Source of the DNA: JALZKA01 sp033856515
GTDB lineage: Bacteria > Actinomycetota > Thermoleophilia > Solirubrobacterales > 70-9
Assembly: GCA_033856515.1 (NCBI GenBank)
Contig: JAWVEY010000041.1
Span: 1 to 64,000, forward strand
Direction: 5' to 3'
Length of the DNA: 64,000 nt
The notes under the pieces were generated by a model, which was not told the DNA's origin, did no database searches, and was given only the letters and a program-made list of their open reading frames with translations. The position numbers and the translations under genes were made by a program. Below, one piece after another: positions 52,236-60,023 of this stretch. Within the stretch, counting starts at the first letter, position 1. Each line of letters opens with the position of its first letter.

Positions 52236-53645
52236 ATGGAGGAAGCGTCACCCCTGCCGATCGCCGGACCCCAGCGCGTGAGCATGCTGCGCCAAAGCGA
52301 CGCGCGGCTCGCACGGCGCGCGACATCGGGCGACGAGGCTGCCTTCGCCGCGATCTTCGAGCGCTACGGCGAAGATCTCTACCGCTACTGCAGGGCGATT
52401 CTCGGCGATCCGACCGACGCGCAGGACGCCCTGCAGAACACAATGACCAGAATCCTTCGTGCGCTCCCGGGCGAGCAGCGCATGATCAATCTTCGCCCTT
52501 GGCTCTATCGGGTAGCGCGAAACGAGTCGCTGACACTCATTCGCGAACGCGAGCAAACCGTCGAGTTGACCGACGAACGCTCGCCGTTAGTCCCCGCAGC
52601 CGACATCAGCGCGGAACACCGGGAGGCCGTATGGACGCTGGTCGCCGATCTGGCCTCGCTGCCCGAGACGCAGCGGTCGGCGCTCGTCCTCCACGAGATG
52701 AGCGGGCTCAGTCACGACGAGGTCTCGGAGGCCCTGCAGCGCTCTCCGCGGGCGTCACGCCAAGCGATCTACGAGGCGCGGCTGGCGCTCCAGGATCTGA
52801 AGGAGGGACGCGCCATGGACTGTGACGAGGTCCGCGCGGTTATCTCCGACGGCGACGGACGGGTCGTCCGTGGGCGAAAGATCAGGTCTCACCTTCGCGA
52901 CTGCCAGCGTTGCTCGGATTTCGCGCTCGGGATTCGCCAGCGCCGCACACTGCTCGGGTGGCTTGCACCGCCCCTGCCGGCAGCGACTGCGTCGGGCCTG
53001 ATCGCTTCGGCACTCGGTGGCGGAAGCGGCGCCGGAGGGGCGATCGGCGCCGGAGCGGGTGCCGCCGGTGTCCTCGGCGGATCGAGCGTGCTCAAGTCGA
53101 TCGGAATCGTGGGCGCAGGCCTCGCGATCGGCGTGGGTGGCGCCGGAGTGGCCGGGGTGGATCTGCCGGGCGGTTCAGGCACGAGCGGGGGTGCCGGCCA
53201 GCTCGAGAGCGCGGCAGGCTCCGAGCAGACCTCATCCCACGTTCCTGCGACAGAGGCCAAGTCATCTGCAGGGGCTGGGACCTCCAATGGCTCGGCGGCG
53301 AAGGATGAGCCCCGAGGAAACCAAGGCAAGAACCACGGGAAGAAGAACCACGGGAAGAACGGGAAACCTTCTGACGAAAAGCCCGGAGGCGGCAAGCCCT
53401 CGGAGCCCCCGGGTCAGTCGGGCGACAGGCCGAGCCCACCGGCGAATTCCAACGCCGGCGGCAACTCATCGGGCCCACCCGCCAACTCGAACGTCGGCGG
53501 CAACTCTGCGCTCACGCCTCCAGCTACGTCAAACGGGGGCGCGAGTTCATCCAACCCGCCGTTGAACTCGAACGCGAATGGTGTCCCTTCGGATCCGCCC
53601 GAGCACTCAAGCGCAGGTGGCAATTCGGACAAGGATCCGGAGTAG
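52236..53645 (+). CDS. ECF-type sigma factor with built-in ZAS zinc motif and exported low-complexity tail
   Basis: This 469-residue protein is organised like the one at 43552. Region 2 (about 25-95: DEAAFAAIFERYGEDLYRYC, PTDAQDALQNTMTRILRAL, RPWLYRVARNESLTLIRE) and region 4 (about 145-190: LPETQRSALVLHEMSGLSHD, ASRQAIYEARLALQDL) are followed by HLRDCQRC, an HX3CX2C anti-sigma motif. Then come a Gly/Ala-rich hydrophobic stretch (about 245-310) and a long Asn/Ser/Gly/Pro tail with repeats such as PPANSNAGGNSS. The tail differs in sequence from the other factor's. cis-regulated tethering is inferred. Confidence 0.88.
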   Translation: MEEASPLPIAGPQRVSMLRQSDARLARRATSGDEAAFAAIFERYGEDLYRYCRAILGDPTDAQDALQNTMTRILRALPGEQRMINLRPWLYRVARNESLTLIREREQTVELTDERSPLVPAADISAEHREAVWTLVADLASLPETQRSALVLHEMSGLSHDEVSEALQRSPRASRQAIYEARLALQDLKEGRAMDCDEVRAVISDGDGRVVRGRKIRSHLRDCQRCSDFALGIRQRRTLLGWLAPPLPAATASGLIASALGGGSGAGGAIGAGAGAAGVLGGSSVLKSIGIVGAGLAIGVGGAGVAGVDLPGGSGTSGGAGQLESAAGSEQTSSHVPATEAKSSAGAGTSNGSAAKDEPRGNQGKNHGKKNHGKNGKPSDEKPGGGKPSEPPGQSGDRPSPPANSNAGGNSSGPPANSNVGGNSALTPPATSNGGASSSNPPLNSNANGVPSDPPEHSSAGGNSDKDPE

Positions 53646-53708
53646 GGCCTGACATCGGCTCCTGCGGGGCGTTGTTTTGAGGCAACCCCCCGACCTAAGG
53701 AGAAACCA

Positions 53709-54095
53709 ATGAAGCGAGCGATGACCACCGCTGCCGTCTGCGCCGGGTTGGCGCTTGTCGGCGCCCCCGCCGGATTTGCGGGCGATGGCGAGAACAACGG
53801 CAAGGACGAGATCTCGAAGGCCTGCCACGCGCTCAAGGACGCCGACAAGGCCGCGTTCCGCGAGACGTACGGCCCCAAGCACGCGATGCGCAACTGCAAG
53901 AAGGGCGAGGAGCCCGTCGCGACCGAGACCACGCCGGCTGAGTTCAAGAACGCCGCGGATGAGTGCCGCTCCGAGCGCGACGCGGATCCGGTCGCTTTCG
54001 ACGAGACGTACGGAACGAACGGCAACAAGAAGAACGCCTTCGGCAAGTGCGTATCGACCAAGGTCCAGGAGGACGACGAAGAGTCCACCTCGTAA
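53709..54095 (+). CDS. Secreted protein with two Cys-flanked ETYG repeats
   Basis: This 128-residue protein has a signal peptide (MKRAMTTAAVCAGLALVGAP). The mature part has two copies of one motif: ACHALKDADKAAFRETYG with AMRNCK, and ECRSERDADPVAFDETYG with AFGKCV. Each pairs a Cys before and after D-x-D/AF-x-ETYG, so each probably forms one disulfide-bridged helical unit. The family is not recognised. AAGGAGA lies upstream of ATG 53709. It sits between the sigma factor gene and a terminator, so it may belong to that sigma factor's regulon. Confidence 0.75.
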   Translation: MKRAMTTAAVCAGLALVGAPAGFAGDGENNGKDEISKACHALKDADKAAFRETYGPKHAMRNCKKGEEPVATETTPAEFKNAADECRSERDADPVAFDETYGTNGNKKNAFGKCVSTKVQEDDEESTS

Positions 54096-54122
54096 CGCCT
54101 CGGACTGACCGGAAGCTTTCGG

Positions 54123-54155
54123 CCGCCGCCTGCTCCTCGGGCGGCGGTCGTTTGC
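54123..54155 (+). terminator. Rho-independent type terminator
   Basis: CCGCCGCC (54123-54130) pairs with GGCGGCGG (54140-54147) around a 9-base loop, followed by TCGTTTGCGTTT. It lies between the secreted-protein gene and the convergent ABC operon. Confidence 0.65.
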
Positions 54156-54168
54156 GTTTCGGCTCGGC

Positions 54169-54945
54169 CTAGGCGGCGCGCTCGGCGCGACGGAGGCCGG
54201 TGATGGCCCAGACGCCCATCAGCACGGCGAGCCCAAGCGCTGCGCCGTAGGCGAGCAGCGCCTCAGGGGAACCGCCGATCACCCACTCGCGCGACGCTTC
54301 CAGCACCGCGGTCAGGGGATTGAAGTCGGAAACGAAGGCGACCCATCCCTCGAGCAGCTGGCGGGGCACGTAGACGGGGGCCGTGAAGATGAGGAGGAAG
54401 GCCGGAAGCTGAATGAGCGGCGCCGCCTGCATCGTCCTCATGCGCATGGCGACTCCGCATGAGAACAGGAGGGCCGCGATGTTCGTGAGCATCGCGACCG
54501 AGATCGTCTCGGTGATGTCAAGCCCAGAGCCCGTCACCTCGGCCCCGGCGATGAGCGCGATGACCGTCACGACTCCCCAAACGATGAAGGCCCGCGCGAG
54601 CGCCGAGATCGTGTAGCCGATGACGAGCGCCGAGCGGCCTCGGGTGCCGAGCATCAGACGGCGTGCGAACCCCGATTCGAAGTCCGCTGCGATCGAGAAG
54701 CCGGCGAAGACGCCGCCGAAGACCGCCGACTGGATCAGGACGAAGACGTACTGGAACGTCGTATAGCTCGGATAGTCGAAGCCGGGCGAGTTGGAGACGG
54801 CGACGAGGCCCCCGGCGAACGCCGTGAAGAAGAAGACCGGCATCAGCATCGACGGCAGGAGGAAGGCCGGGTTACGGAGCATCTTGCTGAGAAGGCGCCA
54901 GGCGATCGCCCACGACGCGCGGGCATGTCGGACGACGGGGTTCAT
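54169..54945 (-). CDS. ABC-2 type permease (second)
   Basis: This 258-residue permease has six predicted helices with the ABC-2/DrrB pattern: RNPAFLLPSMLMPVFFFTAF, FVLIQSAVFGGVFAGFSIA, ADFESGFARRLMLGTRGRS (the coupling helix region) and FNPLTAVLEASREWVIGG. It should form the exporter with the permease and ATPase encoded upstream on the same strand. ATG 54945 overlaps the preceding TGA as ATGA. Confidence 0.88.
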   Translation of the reverse strand: MNPVVRHARASWAIAWRLLSKMLRNPAFLLPSMLMPVFFFTAFAGGLVAVSNSPGFDYPSYTTFQYVFVLIQSAVFGGVFAGFSIAADFESGFARRLMLGTRGRSALVIGYTISALARAFIVWGVVTVIALIAGAEVTGSGLDITETISVAMLTNIAALLFSCGVAMRMRTMQAAPLIQLPAFLLIFTAPVYVPRQLLEGWVAFVSDFNPLTAVLEASREWVIGGSPEALLAYGAALGLAVLMGVWAITGLRRAERAA

Positions 54946-55757
54946 GTTCTCTCCATTCGCGTGCGCAGCGCTGCCGTGGCTGCCCAGATGCCGATTGCGA
55001 GGATCGTGAGGCCGACGCCGAACCCGAGCGCGAGCGCCTCGGCGTCCCAGCCCGTGATCAGAAGGCTCCGGTACGCCTCGATGATGTAGCTCACCGGGTT
55101 CGCGGTCGCGATGGCGTGGAACCAGTCGCGCTCCAACAAGTTGCGCGGCAGCGCGCCCGATGAGAGGAAGAGCAGCACGAACATGAGCGGGAACACGCCC
55201 TGGACCTTCTCCGCGTTCCCGGTCCGGAGGCCAACCGTCATGCCGAGCGACCCGAACGCGACCGAGATGAGCATCGCGAGGGCGAACATCACCAGGATCC
55301 CGAGGGGCCCGGCCGCGAAGCCGGCGCCGAATGCGAGCCCGACGGTAAGGAAGACGAATCCCTGTGTGATGCCGAGGAGCATCGTCCCTGCGAGCTGCCC
55401 CGCGATCAGCGCCGGGCCGTGCAGGGGAGTCAGCTGGAGCCGGTTGAAGAAACCACGCTCGATGTCCTCGGCGATCGACTGTCCCGCGCCCATCGTCGCG
55501 AACAGAGCGCCCTGCATGAAGGTGAGGCCAAGCGCGAACGTGAGGTAGGAGTCGGTCGGAAAGCCAGGCAGGTTGGTCGCCGCTGCGAGCCCCGACGAAT
55601 TGATCGCAAGCAGGAAGAGAGGGAAGATCATGCTCGTCACGACGACCGCCGGCTGGCGGGCCGTGCGGACGATCGAGCGGCGGGCGAGATGCCCGACCTG
55701 GACGAGCGTGCCGGTATGGATCCTCGGTGCCTCGATTGTGGCGGCGGCCGTGGTCAA
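54942..55757 (-). CDS. ABC-2 type permease (first)
   Basis: This 271-residue permease is homologous in layout to the next one: RTARQPAVVVTSMIFPLFLL, FMQGALFATMGAGQSIAEDI, ERGFFNRLQLTPLHGPALIA, SSGALPRNLLERDWFHAIAT and NPVSYIIEAYRSLLITGWDA. Two different permeases plus one ATPase suggest a heterodimeric drug or lipid exporter of the DrrAB kind. The start is TTG 55757, overlapping the ATPase stop. Confidence 0.88.
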   Translation of the reverse strand: MTTAAATIEAPRIHTGTLVQVGHLARRSIVRTARQPAVVVTSMIFPLFLLAINSSGLAAATNLPGFPTDSYLTFALGLTFMQGALFATMGAGQSIAEDIERGFFNRLQLTPLHGPALIAGQLAGTMLLGITQGFVFLTVGLAFGAGFAAGPLGILVMFALAMLISVAFGSLGMTVGLRTGNAEKVQGVFPLMFVLLFLSSGALPRNLLERDWFHAIATANPVSYIIEAYRSLLITGWDAEALALGFGVGLTILAIGIWAATAALRTRMERT

Positions 55758-56776
55758 GCGCCCACAGCCTCCATCTCGCCGGTCGTGCGCGGCTCGGCAG
55801 CTTCCTCCTCGCCCGAATCGGCACCCTCGAGGCGCTTTCCGGTCTTGGCCAGGAAGACGTCGTCGAGTGTCGGCGCATGGATCTCGAGGTTGTGAACTCC
55901 GATGCCCTCTGCGTCGAGCGCCCTGACGACAGGCGCAAGCTCCTCGGCGCCTTCGCGCAGGCGCACACCAACCGCGCCAAGAGCAGCGGGCGCGGGTTCG
56001 CCGAACTGCTCGAAGACTCGCTCCATCCGCTCGAGGTCGCCATCGTTGGCAGGAGTAGCCTCGACGGTCGGCCGCCCGATCTCAGCCTTGAGCGAATCGG
56101 GAGTTCCCTCGGCGACGATCTTGCCGGTATCGATGATGCCCACGCGCTGGGCGAGCGCATCGGCCTCTTCCAGATACTGGGTGGTGAGGAAGACCGTGAC
56201 GCCGTTCTGGCGCGAAAGGCGCGTCACTTCATCCCAGAGCGCGGTGCGGCTCTGAACGTCGAGGCCCGTCGTCGGCTCGTCGAGAAAGAGCACCCGAGGC
56301 TCATGCACGAGCGCAAGCGCCAGATCGAGCCGCCGCTTCATGCCGCCCGAGTAGCCGCCGACCTTCCGGCTCGCGGCTTCCGAGAGACCGACCCGCTCGA
56401 TGAGCTCGTCGCCGCGCCGCTGAGAATCGGCCTTGGTCAGACCGTGCATGCCGGCCTGGAGGCGCATGTGCTCGCGAGCGGTTAGGAACGGGTCGAGCGC
56501 CGCCTCCTGGAGCGCGACGCCGATCGCGTCGCGAACGTCGGGGCCTTCCGTGACCACGTCGTACCCCGCGACCCGGGCGGTGCCCGCGGTGGGGGGAAGG
56601 AGTGTCGTGAGCATGTGGACCGTGGTTGACTTGCCGGCGCCGTTGGGGCCGAGAAAGCCGTAGATCTCGCCGGGCTTCACCTCGAGGTCAATCCCGTCAA
56701 CGGCGCGCGGGCCCTTCTTGAACTCGCGGACCAGGGCCTCGACTTCGATTCCGTTGTCGTGTGCTTGTGGGGTCAT
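55754..56776 (-). CDS. ABC transporter ATP-binding protein, DrrA/daunorubicin-resistance type
   Basis: This 340-residue ATPase has Walker A FLGPNGAGKST (residues 41-51), the Q-loop at GVALQEAALDPFLTAREH, signature YSGGMKRRLDLALAL, Walker B VLFLDEPTTGLD and H-switch LTTQYLEEAD. The last 110 residues form the DrrA C-terminal regulatory domain (APTLDDVFLAKTGK). It powers export through the two permeases. AGGAGTAC precedes ATG 56776; a MarR-type operator and a divergent marR-like gene lie upstream. Confidence 0.94.
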   Translation of the reverse strand: MTPQAHDNGIEVEALVREFKKGPRAVDGIDLEVKPGEIYGFLGPNGAGKSTTVHMLTTLLPPTAGTARVAGYDVVTEGPDVRDAIGVALQEAALDPFLTAREHMRLQAGMHGLTKADSQRRGDELIERVGLSEAASRKVGGYSGGMKRRLDLALALVHEPRVLFLDEPTTGLDVQSRTALWDEVTRLSRQNGVTVFLTTQYLEEADALAQRVGIIDTGKIVAEGTPDSLKAEIGRPTVEATPANDGDLERMERVFEQFGEPAPAALGAVGVRLREGAEELAPVVRALDAEGIGVHNLEIHAPTLDDVFLAKTGKRLEGADSGEEEAAEPRTTGEMEAVGA

Positions 56777-56789
56777 GTACTCCTAAGGA

Positions 56790-56806
56790 AGTTGATGAAG
56801 TCAACT
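56790..56806. promoter_or_regulatory. MarR-type operator in the divergent ABC/marR promoter
   Basis: AGTTGA-TGAAG-TCAACT is a perfect inverted repeat with 6-base arms centred 21 bases from the ABC start and 38 from the MarR start. This matches the AGTTGAC-type sites of actinobacterial MarR proteins that control drug exporters. Confidence 0.65.
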
Positions 56807-56821
56807 ATCTGGAATCTAGAG

Positions 56822-56827
56822 TATCAT
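56822..56827 (+). promoter_or_regulatory. -10 box TATCAT of the marR-like gene
   Basis: TATCAT ends 8 bases before ATG 56836, leaderless spacing, and supports that start. Confidence 0.45.
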
Positions 56828-56835
56828 CCTCCTCA

Positions 56836-57258
56836 ATGAACTCCCGGACGACAAGCGTGGCGGCAGAAGCATGGGGCGCCGCCACCGAGCTTTTCTTCAA
56901 GCACGGCCGGCCAAAGATCATGAGCGCCGGCCAGGATCTGATGCTCTCGCCCCCGCAGGGGATCGTTCTCCGGTTCCTCGATCAGCCCCGCCCGATGGGC
57001 GAGTTGGCGGCGATGATGCACTGCGACAACTCCAACATGACCGGCATCGTCGACCGCATGGAGGAGCGCGGCCTTGTCCGCCGCACTTCGGCTGAGGGGG
57101 ATCGCCGGGTGAAGCTGATCGAGCTCACTGAGGAGGGCGCTGGGGTCCGCGAGGAGATGTCGCGCCGCATCGCAGAGCCGCCGGAAGCGATCACGCAGCT
57201 CTCCGTGGCAGACCAGAAGACACTCCGGAACATTCTTCGCCGAGCCCTCGACCGGTAG
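56836..57258 (+). CDS. MarR family transcriptional regulator
   Basis: This 140-residue winged-helix regulator has the recognition segment LAAMMHCDNSNMTGIVDRME, the wing ERGLVRRTSAEGDRRVKLIE, then LTEEGAGVREEM. It probably represses the divergent ABC exporter and itself through the AGTTGA-N5-TCAACT site. ATG 56836 is preferred over the upstream in-frame ATG at 56761, which would run through the operator. Its TAG stop forms part of the next gene's -10 box. Confidence 0.9.
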   Translation: MNSRTTSVAAEAWGAATELFFKHGRPKIMSAGQDLMLSPPQGIVLRFLDQPRPMGELAAMMHCDNSNMTGIVDRMEERGLVRRTSAEGDRRVKLIELTEEGAGVREEMSRRIAEPPEAITQLSVADQKTLRNILRRALDR

Positions 57259-57261
57259 AAC
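57256..57261 (+). promoter_or_regulatory. -10-like box TAGAAC overlapping the MarR stop codon
   Basis: TAGAAC includes the TAG stop and ends 6 bases before ATG 57268. Confidence 0.35.
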
Positions 57262-57267
57262 TCTCCC

Positions 57268-57714
57268 ATGGAGATTCGCGAAGCGACGGTCGACGACATC
57301 CCCGCGCTCATGCCGCTGTTCCGGGGCTACTTCGATTTCTACAAGTCGGATCCCGACGACGCTGACGTCGAGGTGATGCTCCATAAGGTGATCGCCCTTC
57401 CCGAGGACGAGGCGTACCTTCTCGTCGCAACCGACGACGAGGGCAAGGTCGTCGGCTTCGCCAACAACGACTGGAAATGGTCAAGTCTGCGCGGCAAGAA
57501 GATCGTGCTGATGGATGACCTCTTCGTCCATCCCGATGCGCGCGGCGGTGGCTACGCGGACGCGCTGATCAAGGCTGTGGCCGACGTTGCACGCAAGCAC
57601 GGCGCGCCGAACATCCTTTGGTACACGGCCCAGGACAACCTTCGAGCTCAGACCGTCTACAACCGGGTTGGCGGCGTCCCGGGCGACTACAAGGAATACG
57701 AGCTCAAGCTCTAA
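57268..57714 (+). CDS. GNAT family N-acetyltransferase
   Basis: This 148-residue acetyltransferase has the full GNAT core: IREATVDDIPALMPLFRGYF at the N-terminus, VVGFANNDW, the acetyl-CoA loop DLFVHPDARGGGYADALI and YTAQDNLRAQTVYNRVGG. It is a typical small-molecule or amino-acid acetylating type; the substrate is unknown. Its end overlaps the convergent multicopper oxidase gene by four bases. Confidence 0.9.
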   Translation: MEIREATVDDIPALMPLFRGYFDFYKSDPDDADVEVMLHKVIALPEDEAYLLVATDDEGKVVGFANNDWKWSSLRGKKIVLMDDLFVHPDARGGGYADALIKAVADVARKHGAPNILWYTAQDNLRAQTVYNRVGGVPGDYKEYELKL

Positions 57715-59324
57715 GGCTCGACGACTTCGAACTGGCTCATGAGGCCGTGGTCCTCATGGTCGAGCATGTGGCAGTGCAGGACGAACTTGCCCGTGTAGTC
57801 GGACAGCTTGCCGGCGATCAGGATCGAATCGAACGGATCGAGCAGGAACGTCTCTTTGAGGCAGTCTTGCTCCGGGGGCGGAGGCTCAGGCGGATCCGAT
57901 CCATTGCGGCGCTCGAGCATGTACCAGTCCGTGTGATGCGGATGCAGCATGTGCGCGACCGACGTGTTATTCGCGATCTTCCAGACCACGACTGAGCCGA
58001 GCTCGGGCTTCGTCTCGACGCGGTCAGGGTTGAACGTCTTGCCGTTGATTCGCCATGGGTTCCCCGCGAATCCACCCGAAACGGCCCAAATCTCGTCGAT
58101 GGGACTCGCGGCAGAGACGGTCTGGGTCCACGCCGGAAGCGGCGGCAGGTCGAGGTCCTGGGGCTCGGCCGTCTCGTCCGAGAGCATCTCGTCGGCGACG
58201 CGAAACTGCATGATCGGCCCGTTGTACGGCTTCGAGCCGAGCGCGTTCTCCCCGTCGTCGCGCGGGCCGCTTCGAAGCACCACGTCTTGGCCCTGCGCGG
58301 CGGCGAAATCGACGATCAGCTCGGCCCGCTCGCCGGGACCTAGAAGTACCTTGTCGCACGGGAGCGCTTCGGGCATGAGCCCCGACTCGGTCGCGATCTG
58401 AGCGATCGGCGGCGCCAGCGGACCCTCGAAGTACAGGTTGTAGGCGCGAAAGTTTGAGGCGTTCAGGATGCGAATTCGGTGGCGCTGGGCCGTGACGTTG
58501 TGGAACGGAAGGACCGCGCCATTCACCAGCACGTGCTTTCCCTGCGCGCCGTCGTCGGGCGGGATGAGGTGCTCAAAGGGGTCTGCCAGCTGGTTCTTCG
58601 CGTCGAAGTCGCGGTCGGCGATCATCAGCGGCAGGTCACGCTCGCCTCGCGGCAGGGGCAGCGCGAGGTCGACCTCGTCCTCTGTGATCCACATGCCCGC
58701 CAGTCCACGCCAGACGTTCTCGCCCGTCCGGTCGAGGCGGTGGTCGTGATACCAGTGCATGGCCGCGCGCTCGTCGGCGCCGTCCTCGGTGAAGTCGTAG
58801 CGGTAGACGCGCTCCGCGCCCGGCTCGATCAGAAGGTCGTTGCCGGAGGCGCGCTCCGATAGGCCGGGGGAGATGTCGCAATAGAAGGAGCGAGGCTGCG
58901 ACTCGGTGAGGCCGCCGGGTTGTCCGTCGTCCTTCGAGCGGGTGTGGGCGCCGTGGAGATGCACGGTCAACTCGCCGGCCTTGCGTGGGAGCCGGTGCTT
59001 GAACCTGACGGTGGTTCGCTCGCCGGAGGGGCGGCGGATCGTCGGTCCCGGAAAGGTCCCGTCGTACGTCCACATCTTCGTCTTGTGGCCGGGGAGGATC
59101 CTGACCTCCGCCGGCTTGATGGGGATCGTCAGGTGGGAACCGGTCAGCTCATGCGGGACCGGGAGCTTGCGGGTGTACGGCTCGACGGGTGCGGCGATCG
59201 CAGTGTCGAGCCGAGGGCCGCCACTCGGGCGCAGCCACGCCGGCAGTGCCAGCACGGCCGCGCCCGATGCGGCTCCGAGTACGAACCGGCGACGGCGAAA
59301 ACGGCGCTCGTCACCGGCTTCCAT
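57711..59324 (-). CDS. Tat-exported multicopper oxidase
   Basis: This 537-residue laccase-type enzyme starts with a Tat signal (RRFRRRRFVLGAASGAAVLA). The copper motifs are all present: HLHGAHT, HWYHDH, HMLHPHHTDWYML and HCHMLDHEDHGLMSQFEV, supplying the type 1 and trinuclear type 2/3 ligands. It should oxidise phenols, metals (Cu(I), Mn(II)) or similar with oxygen. ATG 59324 is chosen because the twin arginine follows it; the longer open frame upstream overlaps the cupredoxin gene. It lies two bases after the cupredoxin stop. Confidence 0.92.
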   Translation of the reverse strand: MEAGDERRFRRRRFVLGAASGAAVLALPAWLRPSGGPRLDTAIAAPVEPYTRKLPVPHELTGSHLTIPIKPAEVRILPGHKTKMWTYDGTFPGPTIRRPSGERTTVRFKHRLPRKAGELTVHLHGAHTRSKDDGQPGGLTESQPRSFYCDISPGLSERASGNDLLIEPGAERVYRYDFTEDGADERAAMHWYHDHRLDRTGENVWRGLAGMWITEDEVDLALPLPRGERDLPLMIADRDFDAKNQLADPFEHLIPPDDGAQGKHVLVNGAVLPFHNVTAQRHRIRILNASNFRAYNLYFEGPLAPPIAQIATESGLMPEALPCDKVLLGPGERAELIVDFAAAQGQDVVLRSGPRDDGENALGSKPYNGPIMQFRVADEMLSDETAEPQDLDLPPLPAWTQTVSAASPIDEIWAVSGGFAGNPWRINGKTFNPDRVETKPELGSVVVWKIANNTSVAHMLHPHHTDWYMLERRNGSDPPEPPPPEQDCLKETFLLDPFDSILIAGKLSDYTGKFVLHCHMLDHEDHGLMSQFEVVEP

Positions 59325-59326
59325 CG

Positions 59327-59890
59327 CTACCTGGATTCGACGGTGATCTGACCCTGCATCTCCTTGGGATGGACGATGCAGAAGTAGTAGAGCGGGCCCG
59401 GCGCTGCCGAAACGGTGCGGGTCTCGGACTCGTTCTTCTTGAACGTGAACCACGAGTCGCCCTTGGACTCCTTCGAGAACGACTTATCCCAGCCCTCGAG
59501 GCCCTTGTCGACGTTCGGCTTCTTCACCTCGAACGTCTTCGAAACGTGATGTGCCTCGGCGACGTTCTCGCAGACCCGGAGCTGGAGCTTGCCGCACTTC
59601 TTGTACTCGTCCCTGTTTGCCGGACGGTCGCCCTCCTCGATGAGCGTGAACGAGTGCGGACCGATCTGATTCGGGTTGGTCTCGTTGACGATCCTGAGGT
59701 CTGTGCCTCCTGGGATCGAGCCCGGCCCGTCGAAGGCGGGACCGCCGTCGAGGATCATCCGGATCTCCGAGACCGGGCCCTGCTTGGCCGAGTCGGCCGG
59801 AGCGGACGTGGTGATGACAGTGAGGCTGAGCGCTGCAATTGCGCCCGTGACGAGCGTTCCCGCCCACAGCTTCTTGGAACGAATGTTCAC
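59327..59890 (-). CDS. Exported cupredoxin (plastocyanin/azurin-like)
   Basis: This 187-residue protein has a signal or anchor segment (KKLWAGTLVTGAIAALSLTV). The cupredoxin ligands are His in IGPHSFTLIEEG and Cys-His-Met in YYFCIVHPKEMQGQ, a blue-copper pattern. It may be the electron partner of the multicopper oxidase encoded two bases downstream. An insertion of about 70 residues lies between the two ligand regions. GTG 59890 follows AGGAGGG; an upstream ATG at 59932 lacks a ribosome site. Confidence 0.82.
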   Translation of the reverse strand: MNIRSKKLWAGTLVTGAIAALSLTVITTSAPADSAKQGPVSEIRMILDGGPAFDGPGSIPGGTDLRIVNETNPNQIGPHSFTLIEEGDRPANRDEYKKCGKLQLRVCENVAEAHHVSKTFEVKKPNVDKGLEGWDKSFSKESKGDSWFTFKKNESETRTVSAAPGPLYYFCIVHPKEMQGQITVESR

Positions 59891-60023
59891 AGTGTTGAAC
59901 CCTCCTGCGCTTTTCGCGCATGTAGATGACACGGTGCCCCGGTCTACTGCCCTGCGTTGAGCCCCCGAGCCTCCGAGCCCGGGCCACCGATTGAACGAGC
60001 ATTCTAGAGGAGGGTATGGTCGC

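Noticed and set aside
54946..56160. Upstream open extension of the second ABC permease
   Set aside because: It would run through the first permease and the ATPase in another frame. ATG 54945 with ATGA coupling explains the gene.
57880..57900. GSDP peptide in the multicopper oxidase (NGSDPPEP)
   Set aside because: The DNA is not the GGGGTC palindrome. It is an unrelated occurrence of the same four residues.
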